From assembly GCA_016926155.1 (NCBI GenBank), contig JAFGPC010000156.1, forward strand, positions 1 to 42,345: a stretch of DNA of 42,345 nucleotides, in the 5' to 3' direction. This DNA comes from Sedimentisphaerales bacterium (GTDB taxonomy: Bacteria; Planctomycetota; Phycisphaerae; Sedimentisphaerales; Anaerohalosphaeraceae). Each line of letters begins with the position of its first letter. Position 1 is the first letter of the stretch. Below the pieces are notes generated by a model, which worked only from the letters and a program-made list of their open reading frames with translations, was not told the DNA's origin and did not search any database. The translations under genes and the position numbers were made by a program. Positions 17,156 through 24,316 of the stretch are shown one piece after another.

Positions 17156-19504
17156 TCATGAATCGCCCCCGTTCTGTTGGAACTGAATGTTCCAATTCAC
17201 TTGCTCATTCCGGGAAGTTTGAAAGAGAATTCGCACTCCTTCCTTCTCCTTCTTTATAGAGGCCTGCTCTTTTAAACTTGGACTTGCCATGAAGTCTTTC
17301 ACTTGCCAGCCTGCCGGAACAACGATTCGAAGTTCGTACGGATCGTTGCCCACAACCTTACTCGATCCGAGCAGGGTATGGGTCTCGTGATTCCAGGCTT
17401 CCTCAAGGACATCCACAATGCCATGCGTGATATGGCGGCTTGTGCTGATCAGAAAGGGGCGATTCAACATGGGACGAATGGCAATGATCCGACAAGATCC
17501 GCCAGGCAGCTCCCTCTTCAGTGTATCCGTGAACAATGGTACAAATGTATTGGACCAGTAGTCGAATCCAATATATTGTCCGCTTTCGCTCTCCGGTAAA
17601 TCAAGGTCTGTTAACGCTATAGAGACGGCTTGACTGTTCTGCTCATCCCAATTAAACAGGCCAATGACATCGCGGCGAGTATTTGTTCTTGTATCCGCAA
17701 GCTGCCAGATCTGCGGGCGCTCATTGGAAAAAAGATCAATCGGCCGGGCGCAAAGACCATGGTTCGGCATCGTGCGTTTTACAATATCCAGCCGTTCCGG
17801 CGCCAGATTCGGAAGCCATTCACTGACCAGGTTCAACTGACCTGTCAGAGCAATCCAGGAGCCCCACGCTCGAGCCTGATCCAGGGTCAGCGGTTCCCGA
17901 AGCATCAGGCAGTCCGGATCATTATGCCACACACGACTGTGCAGGAAATACAGGCGTGAACCCATATCCACACAGGGCAGGATCTTATCCCAGCGGGCTC
18001 CGATATCGCGGCCGACCCGCATCCCGTCCACCAGACCAAAAGAGCCACCCAGGGTTCGCATATTTTGAGCGATGTTACATCCCAGAATAAAGACATCGCT
18101 GCCGGCGGATTTTCGAACCAGCCGCAAGCCGGAACGATAGGCTTCCAGATTTGTCGCTGTCGGATCATGAAAGACGGCATCTCCAAGACCATCCGGTTGG
18201 TAGTCAGGCCGGGGATAGGTGATTTTGGCGACCAGCCCTGTCCAGAGACCGTCTATCTTCATATACTTATAGCCCCATTCTTTACTCATGCGAGTAATAA
18301 CCTCTTCCAGAAATCCCCTCGCTTCCGGATGCGTCATATCCAGACAAGTCCCCGCCCAATGAACGGTGTACGGCTGGCCCGTATCGCGCTGTTTGACAAA
18401 CCAATCCTGATGATCGGCAAAAAGATCACGCTTATGATCCCAGCCAAAGGGAATATGCCATATTCCGGCCGTCATGCCGGCATTGTTAATTACCTCGGAA
18501 GTATGCTTCATGCCCGATGGATAGGGTCCGTCCGGCTTGTGCGTCGTGAAATCCCGTCCGCTGATCTGCCACTTGTCGTCAATTTGTAGAACCTCAAAAC
18601 CAAATCGGGCTAATTCACTCTCACAAAAATCGGTTAATTCAGCCATTGCTTTTTCGTCGGAGGCTCCTCCATGTGGGCTGGAATACCATGTACAATATCC
18701 GCTGGGAGCCGATTTCAGTGTGACGCCATTGGCTTTGGCAATCAGGTCGGCATACTGTTCCAATCCATCCAGCACATTATCGAAGAAACCAATTGCAAAT
18801 GCCTCTCCCATAACCGTTTCGTGAGGTTCGATCTGCAAACGGCCATATTCACTTCGTCCCGACAATCGCATTTGTAAATCCTGCGGTTGCAAACTCACAA
18901 TGCCGCTGCCGCTGTCATGAGTAGTCCAACCGGTTACAATACCGACTCGTGTCTTCGGATCGGCCATTCCCAGAAAACAGTGACTGACTCGTTCTCGCGC
19001 AGCATTCCTCAAACCATCGCAGCCGAGCACCTGCACCTCAGAAGCAGGCACTCCTAAATTGGGTGTCACCTGCACCGTCGCAATGGAGCCCACCTGTCGC
19101 GTCATTTCTCCCCGGCCGACCAGAGTTCGCTGGATGATCACAAAAGGGATATCCTTATACAGCGCCAACATGGTCACATCCCCGTTGTTGCTGGTAATCT
19201 GCAAACCCTGGCCGTCCCCATGCCGATCCGCCAGGGCAACTTGACTGACCTGATCCCCCGCACCGGGCAAACGCCCATCCTGTAAAAAGAGTCTGCGATT
19301 CGAAGCCACAGCAAAGGCGCGTTCCCGCTGATCCCAATAAATCGTCAGCTTGCCGTTACTGATGGAAGTCGTATGCGCATACCTCTGGTATAGGCCAATC
19401 GCCTTCGGATCCGGATTAAAACCCGTTCCACAACCAAGAGCACCCAATAAGATCAATAGTCCCAAAAACAAAATGTTGACTCGTCGTATTACCCGCTGGA
19501 TCAT
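17156..19504 (-). CDS. GH36/melibiase-like glycoside hydrolase lipoprotein
   Basis: From ATG 19504 the protein is about 782 residues and begins with a lipoprotein signal ending in LGALGC. A beta-sandwich N-terminal region leads to a TIM barrel of the alpha-galactosidase clan, marked by YCTWYSSPHGGASDEKAM, FEVLQIDDKWQ, and GYKYMKIDGLW, where the Asp sits at the expected nucleophile position. A C-terminal beta domain ends the protein. It would act on alpha-linked sugars at the cell envelope, but substrate specificity is open. The start is set by GGAGG directly upstream of the paired ATGs at 19507 and 19504. A longer frame up to 19564 would lack both a ribosome site and a leading signal peptide, and would overlap queE. 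It is the first gene of the GH36-sulfatase-Gfo/Idh trio. Confidence 0.8.
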   Translation of the reverse strand: MIQRVIRRVNILFLGLLILLGALGCGTGFNPDPKAIGLYQRYAHTTSISNGKLTIYWDQRERAFAVASNRRLFLQDGRLPGAGDQVSQVALADRHGDGQGLQITSNNGDVTMLALYKDIPFVIIQRTLVGRGEMTRQVGSIATVQVTPNLGVPASEVQVLGCDGLRNAARERVSHCFLGMADPKTRVGIVTGWTTHDSGSGIVSLQPQDLQMRLSGRSEYGRLQIEPHETVMGEAFAIGFFDNVLDGLEQYADLIAKANGVTLKSAPSGYCTWYSSPHGGASDEKAMAELTDFCESELARFGFEVLQIDDKWQISGRDFTTHKPDGPYPSGMKHTSEVINNAGMTAGIWHIPFGWDHKRDLFADHQDWFVKQRDTGQPYTVHWAGTCLDMTHPEARGFLEEVITRMSKEWGYKYMKIDGLWTGLVAKITYPRPDYQPDGLGDAVFHDPTATNLEAYRSGLRLVRKSAGSDVFILGCNIAQNMRTLGGSFGLVDGMRVGRDIGARWDKILPCVDMGSRLYFLHSRVWHNDPDCLMLREPLTLDQARAWGSWIALTGQLNLVSEWLPNLAPERLDIVKRTMPNHGLCARPIDLFSNERPQIWQLADTRTNTRRDVIGLFNWDEQNSQAVSIALTDLDLPESESGQYIGFDYWSNTFVPLFTDTLKRELPGGSCRIIAIRPMLNRPFLISTSRHITHGIVDVLEEAWNHETHTLLGSSKVVGNDPYELRIVVPAGWQVKDFMASPSLKEQASIKKEKEGVRILFQTSRNEQVNWNIQFQQNGGDS

Positions 19505-19524
19505 CATCGCCTCCATAACAAACA

Positions 19525-20205
19525 TCAGGTTCCCCGCTGCCCATCCCATAGCAGAACCTGCCAACGGGGCGACATGGCAAATCCGGTCTGTTTACATACC
19601 TTGGCCAATATTTGCGATTTGGTTATCAGCTCTTCTTTCGTAGTCGCCTGGGGCATCAGCTGAACTTTGTCCGGATTAACCTGTTTCAATTGCTCCAGAT
19701 ATTGGGCGATTTCATCCAGGTCGGCTGTCGTGTCCACTACAAACTTGAGCTGATATTCATACCTCTCCATTAACTGCTGAACAGCCTCCGGATTCGATCT
19801 CTGCGCTTCATGCTGTTCGGCCTGAAGGGGATCGATAGGAGTTGAATTGCTTAACTTGGGACTGATGCTCATCAGATCGCATGGCAGGTCAGACAAGAAA
19901 GTTAATCCTGCAGTTTCTATTGTAATGTGCATTCGTTTGTGAGCGAATGCTCGAAGAAAAGGAACCAGACCTTCAACCGTCATCGGCTCCCCCCCTGTAA
20001 AGACAATATACCGTGTGGGATACCTGCCAACCTCATGACGTAGCTGCTCCGGAGTATAGGCAGTACCTGCCGTGGGCGACCAGGCATATTTCGTATCGCA
20101 CCACCGGCAGCGCAACGGACAACCGGCCAGACGGACAAAGACACTGGGTGTTCCGGCCAGTCGACCTTCCCCCTGCAGGGAATAGAATAATTCATTGATA
20201 ACCAT
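19525..20205 (-). CDS. queE: 7-carboxy-7-deazaguanine synthase QueE (radical SAM)
   Basis: The 226-residue protein starts with the QueE signature EXFYSLQGEG-like segment (NELFYSLQGEGRLAG) and carries the radical SAM cluster site CPLRCRWCDTKYAW (C-x3-C-x2-C). FTGGEP is the SAM-binding motif. QueE converts 6-carboxytetrahydropterin to 7-carboxy-7-deazaguanine in queuosine/preQ0 synthesis. Other genes of that pathway (queC, queD, queF) are not in the window. It sits between the GlcD/GlpC-type gene and the GH36-like gene on the same strand, about 60 bases downstream of the former. The ribosome site is weak. Confidence 0.92.
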   Translation of the reverse strand: MVINELFYSLQGEGRLAGTPSVFVRLAGCPLRCRWCDTKYAWSPTAGTAYTPEQLRHEVGRYPTRYIVFTGGEPMTVEGLVPFLRAFAHKRMHITIETAGLTFLSDLPCDLMSISPKLSNSTPIDPLQAEQHEAQRSNPEAVQQLMERYEYQLKFVVDTTADLDEIAQYLEQLKQVNPDKVQLMPQATTKEELITKSQILAKVCKQTGFAMSPRWQVLLWDGQRGT

Positions 20206-20265
20206 ACTGCCAGTGTCGCGATTTTGTCGGAAAAAATCAATCCTTTTACTGTTAAGCCGGTAGAG

Positions 20266-23148
20266 TTAATACCCCTCGGCAAGTAGTTTGATCGGATGGA
20301 GTACGGTTTTGTCGGTTAAATGCTCCATCTGCATTTTACAGGCGGCACATTCAGTCAGCGCGTAAGAAGTATCCACGGCCTTGAGTTTCTCGGCCATATC
20401 TTGTCCGATCACTGTGGCGATGTCACGGTTTTTCTTCTGCATCCCGCAGGTACCCGCCAGGCCGCAGCAGCCGCTCATGATATCAACCGTATTGATCGCT
20501 GCCAGTTCCCTGAGCAGTGTAAGGCTCCGGCCGCGAATCCGCAATGCACATACGTGACAGGGCGCATGATATGCATAAACATGGCTCTTTTCCAGTTGCA
20601 TAGTTAAAGGTTTCAAATTGCCTTCCTGCCTTAGGCCTTCCAGATAATCCATCAACTCGAACGTATTGGCGCTGACCAGACGGGCATCCTCGGAATCGAT
20701 GAGCAATCGCAGTTCTTCCTTCAAGCACAAGGCGGCGCTGGGTTCGCTGCAGACGACCTTATATCCTTGCCGGACAAATGGAGCCAGATGTGTAATATTA
20801 TAAGCAAGATCGGCACGAGCCGTTTCCAAATCGCCATATACCATAGCCGGTAAAGGAACAGGGCGTTGATCGGGGAGTACCACTTCGATTTCATTGTGCT
20901 CCAGGACCCTGAGCACGGCAAAACCCAATTCATGATCGTTCCAGTTGGCATAGCTGTCGATAAAATAGACAACACGATCAAGCGGATTCTCAATTTTCGG
21001 ACGTGTTGCTAGATATCGCCTGCCTTTTGTAAGAAACGATCCGCGGAGAAACTTTGGCATGGAACGGAATCGATCCAGTCCCAACATTTTTTCAATCAGC
21101 CATTTGAACAGAGGCAATGATAGAAAGAGATTACTGAGCGGAGAAAACAAGCTGCTCAGAACGCTCATATACCGATTATGAGCAAGGATTTTTTCGGTTC
21201 GCGTATTACCTTTGCGTGCAGCACGCTGGGCCCGGGCTTCGATGACCAGCTTACTGACATCCACACCGGAAGGGCATTCCACCGTACACATCTTACAGTT
21301 TACGCAATGACTAATGACCTCCCAGAATCGCGTCGATTCCAGATCCTGTTCACTGATCTGGCCGGTGATCCAGGCCCGCAGGAGATTGGCCTTGCCGCGT
21401 GAAGAAGTCAGCTCTTCCTGCAAGGCTCGAAACGTCGGACACATCCGGTTGCCGGTCCGGCAGCTCAAACAGACACCACAACCATTGCATTGATCGATCT
21501 CAAAGCGAAATTCATCCGGAGAAAACAACAGATGCGTCTTGAGTCGATCCGGTAAAAGGGCATGCTTGGCCCTGAGGTCTTTCACCATAACATCCGGATC
21601 ATCATTGATGATCTTGCCGGGATTCATCACCCCATTCGGATCAAATATTGTCTTAACCTGTCGGAGCAGTTCATAATAGGCATCGCCATACTGCCGCCGG
21701 ATAAAGGCGGTACGCGCCAGCCCATCGGCATGTTCCCCGCTGATCGTACCTCCCAGCGACCAGGCAATCTCAAAGACCTCCACTGCCATCCGCCGCATCC
21801 GGGCCACATCCTCCGGATCGCTCAGATCCAGGTAGGGTCGAATATGCAGTTCCCCATCCCCGGCATGCCCATAAAAGGCCAGCGGAATGTCATACCGCTT
21901 GCCAAGCTCCTCTAGCCGGACAACATACTCAGCCAGACGGTGATTCTCAACCGAGACATCCTCCATAAAGGCAATCGCATGCTTAGGACCTTTTTCACGG
22001 CTCAATAAGGGGACCGCGTCTTTGCGGCTTGTCCAAACCCGTTGCTGGGCGTCTTCGTCATAGATTTGGACCGATCCGCAGGAAAGGGAACCCACCTCTT
22101 GAATCGTTGTCTCGATCTTTTCGCGAATCTGTGCCTCATTGTCCCCCACATGCTCGATCAGAAGCACAGCGGCACACCGCTTAGGAAAAAGATCCTGGTA
22201 TTGAGGCAGGGCCTGCACCGCCAAGTCCATGAGCCTGCGGTCCATCAGCTCACAAGCCGCCGCACCGGAATCGACAATGATCGGTACCGCCCTGGCCATT
22301 GTTTCAAAGGATTCGAATTCGAGCTGTAACAGCGCCTTACAGGCAGGAACATCCACTGTTCGCAGGGTGATTTCCGTAAACACGCCCAGCGTACCTTCCG
22401 ATCCGGCCATCAGTCGCGCCAGATCCACCCGTCCGTCATGGACAACGCCAACGATATTATATCCGCATCGATTCCGCCTGGTATTGGGCTGGGCGGCCAG
22501 AATCATATCATGTTTATCTTCGAGCATCTGTTGCACTTCCTGGGCCAGTCTCTGCGCTCGTCCGCCCTTCTCATCATCCATACTGGCCGGATCTATATTG
22601 TTCCCCAGATGCACAATGCTTCCATCAGCCAGAACAACCTCCATCGATTCGACCCAGTTGGCAATGTAGCCATATTGCAGTGAGTGAGCCCCGGTCGCAT
22701 TATTGGCAACTACGCCTCCCATCACAGCCCGGTTCCCGCTGGATGGATCAGGACCGATTTTTTTGCCGAATGGGGCCAGATATGCATTTAAATCATCAAG
22801 GACGACACCCGGCTGGACCGTCACCAGAGAGCCATCTTCATTGCTACCAACGATTTGGTTCATATACCGCATCATATCCAGTACGATCCCTGCCGTAAGC
22901 GATTCTCCCGCCAGGCCGCTGCCGGCTCCACGACCGGTTACCGGAATCCCATTCTTCGCTGCATACTGCACTACCGTCGCCGCCTCACGGGCCGTTTTAG
23001 GCCGCACGACACACATCGGTGTGATTTGATACATGCTGGCATCCGTACTGAATCCCACACGACTGAAGACATCCGTCAATACATCCTGGGTTCGGCCCGA
23101 AAGAAGGCCACTCAGATCCATCTGTAATTGATCTATCGTTTTTTTCAC
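20266..23148 (-). CDS. FAD-linked oxidase fused to an iron-sulfur/CCG-domain protein (GlcD-GlpC type)
   Basis: The roughly 960-residue protein has an FAD-binding PCMH domain (PKTAREAATVVQYAAKNGIP, GRGAGSGLAGESLTAG), an FAD-oxidase C-terminal domain with HAGDGELHIRPYLD, a 2[4Fe-4S] region (CNGCGVCLSC ... CP, and CVNCKMCTVECP at about 555-640), and a cysteine-rich CCG domain (YHAPCHVCALR, SGCCGLAGTCG). This is the layout of fused glycolate / D-lactate / D-2-hydroxyacid dehydrogenases that pass electrons to the quinone pool. The exact substrate is not decided by sequence. There is no signal peptide, so the enzyme is cytoplasmic or peripheral to the inner membrane. The second GTG (23148) has AGGAG five bases upstream and is preferred to the GTG at 23154. 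Confidence 0.88.
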   Translation of the reverse strand: MKKTIDQLQMDLSGLLSGRTQDVLTDVFSRVGFSTDASMYQITPMCVVRPKTAREAATVVQYAAKNGIPVTGRGAGSGLAGESLTAGIVLDMMRYMNQIVGSNEDGSLVTVQPGVVLDDLNAYLAPFGKKIGPDPSSGNRAVMGGVVANNATGAHSLQYGYIANWVESMEVVLADGSIVHLGNNIDPASMDDEKGGRAQRLAQEVQQMLEDKHDMILAAQPNTRRNRCGYNIVGVVHDGRVDLARLMAGSEGTLGVFTEITLRTVDVPACKALLQLEFESFETMARAVPIIVDSGAAACELMDRRLMDLAVQALPQYQDLFPKRCAAVLLIEHVGDNEAQIREKIETTIQEVGSLSCGSVQIYDEDAQQRVWTSRKDAVPLLSREKGPKHAIAFMEDVSVENHRLAEYVVRLEELGKRYDIPLAFYGHAGDGELHIRPYLDLSDPEDVARMRRMAVEVFEIAWSLGGTISGEHADGLARTAFIRRQYGDAYYELLRQVKTIFDPNGVMNPGKIINDDPDVMVKDLRAKHALLPDRLKTHLLFSPDEFRFEIDQCNGCGVCLSCRTGNRMCPTFRALQEELTSSRGKANLLRAWITGQISEQDLESTRFWEVISHCVNCKMCTVECPSGVDVSKLVIEARAQRAARKGNTRTEKILAHNRYMSVLSSLFSPLSNLFLSLPLFKWLIEKMLGLDRFRSMPKFLRGSFLTKGRRYLATRPKIENPLDRVVYFIDSYANWNDHELGFAVLRVLEHNEIEVVLPDQRPVPLPAMVYGDLETARADLAYNITHLAPFVRQGYKVVCSEPSAALCLKEELRLLIDSEDARLVSANTFELMDYLEGLRQEGNLKPLTMQLEKSHVYAYHAPCHVCALRIRGRSLTLLRELAAINTVDIMSGCCGLAGTCGMQKKNRDIATVIGQDMAEKLKAVDTSYALTECAACKMQMEHLTDKTVLHPIKLLAEGY

Positions 23149-23230
23149 TTTCACTCCTGTTCTCTTGTCAAACCTGGTCGGGGCATACTATACTGGATTC
23201 AGATCCACTTTACCAGTTTGTATCGTATAA

Positions 23231-23458
23231 GTATCGGCACCGGCCAGCCATACCTGCTATATCTGGGAAAATATCGCAGGTAAAGAGCAATGTCCCACAT
23301 CCGACAAATGGGCCGAGCATATCGTGGCCCGGAAGCCTTGTCATGAAGCGATGGCAGGCGATGTGGATCGGGATGGGGATATCGACATCTGCTCCAAACC
23401 ATGGAGCACAGGAAACGAGCATTTCTACCTGCAAAATCTCAGCATAAAAAATAGGTAG
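23231..23458 (+). pseudogene. C-terminal remnant of an FG-GAP/VCBS-repeat surface protein
   Basis: On the + strand an open frame without a start codon or ribosome site begins after TAA 23228-23230 and ends at TAG 23456-23458. It reads protein-like throughout, with ENIAGKEQC, KWAEHIVARKPCHEAMAGD, VDRDGDIDICSKPW and GNEHFYLQN. DVDRDGDIDI is the calcium-binding signature of FG-GAP/VCBS repeats found in planctomycete secreted proteins. Only the last 75 or so residues survive. The upstream part is replaced by the glcD-like gene, so this is probably a dead fragment left by deletion. It lies wedged between two minus-strand genes. Confidence 0.6.
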
Positions 23459-23462
23459 TGGA

Positions 23463-24209
23463 TCAGGCCTGTTTGCCTTTGGGCGCTTCAAGACCCAATT
23501 CGCTCATGACCTTCTGCATATCATCCCAGACCCGGCGACGGTTGTCCTGCGAGTAATTTCGCAGCAGGTACGCCGGATGATAGGTAGGCATCAGTTTGAC
23601 CGGCGGTAGATCCGGCGAGAAATAATATTCATGAAACCGGCCTCGAATCCGACCGATCGGCAAATCCACCTCCAGCAACGACTTGGCGGCATGAGAACCC
23701 AGAGCGACAATAATCTCCGGCCGGATCGCTTCAAGCTGCCTCTGCAAAAAAGGACCGCAATTCCGTTTCTCATCCGGCTTGGGATCACGGTTACCCGGCG
23801 GGCGGCATTTGAGCGTATTACAGATAAAGACGTCCTCGCGTTTGAGGCCCATCGCCAGGATGATCTTGGTCAAAAGCTGACCCGCCCTTCCGACAAAAGG
23901 ACGTCCCCGAGCATCTTCATCGGCTCCCGGCGCCTCTCCGACAAAGACCAGTCGGGCCTGCGGATCTCCTTCCCCCGGGACCGTATGCTTTCGTGTTCGT
24001 GCCAGTTCCTCACATAAAGTACATACGCTGACTTGGCGGGCAATGTCGGCCAACTCCTTTTTCGGATCACATTCCTGATTTGTGTCCATAGACCCCTCAT
24101 ATGCGGATACGGTCGCCTCAGGAGCCCGCAGGGTAAAATCGCCTGTAAAGAAACGCTCCATTTCAGCATGCTGCTGAATTGCTTTCTTGATATCGATGGC
24201 CTCGTCCAT
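23463..24209 (-). CDS. udg: Family 4 uracil-DNA glycosylase (iron-sulfur type)
   Basis: The 248-residue protein carries an N-terminal extension of about 65 residues before the catalytic domain. Motif A is GEAPGADEDARGRPFVGRAG and the C-terminal active-site region is MPTYHPAYLLRN. Four cysteines fit the [4Fe-4S] site of UDG family 4: CTLC (C-x2-C) near the domain start, and CRPPGNRDPKPDEKRNC (C-x15-C) later. The enzyme removes uracil arising from cytosine deamination. No ribosome site is visible. A promoter-like sequence at 24219-24247 would start the transcript only a few bases before the ATG, so the message may be leaderless. Confidence 0.93.
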   Translation of the reverse strand: MDEAIDIKKAIQQHAEMERFFTGDFTLRAPEATVSAYEGSMDTNQECDPKKELADIARQVSVCTLCEELARTRKHTVPGEGDPQARLVFVGEAPGADEDARGRPFVGRAGQLLTKIILAMGLKREDVFICNTLKCRPPGNRDPKPDEKRNCGPFLQRQLEAIRPEIIVALGSHAAKSLLEVDLPIGRIRGRFHEYYFSPDLPPVKLMPTYHPAYLLRNYSQDNRRRVWDDMQKVMSELGLEAPKGKQA

Positions 24210-24218
24210 AGTATATTC

Positions 24219-24247
24219 AGTCTATATGGAAAGGTATGATCTGGCAA
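24219..24247 (-). promoter_or_regulatory. Candidate promoter giving a leaderless udg transcript
   Basis: On the minus strand TTGCCA (24247-24242), a 17-base spacer and TAGACT (24224-24219) precede the ATG at 24209. The expected start site would fall around 24212, nearly at the start codon. This matches the lack of a ribosome site in front of the gene. Confidence 0.4.
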
Positions 24248-24316
24248 TACGGAAAGACAAGGGATTTTTTCATTACTCACAATCGCGGTTAAAATCTGAA
24301 GAAAAGTCGGAGAATC

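Noticed and set aside
19525-20205. Radical-SAM gene as the maturase of the neighbouring sulfatase
   Set aside because: Its short length, SLQGEG start and CPLRCRWC site are those of QueE; sulfatase maturases are longer and have extra cysteine clusters.
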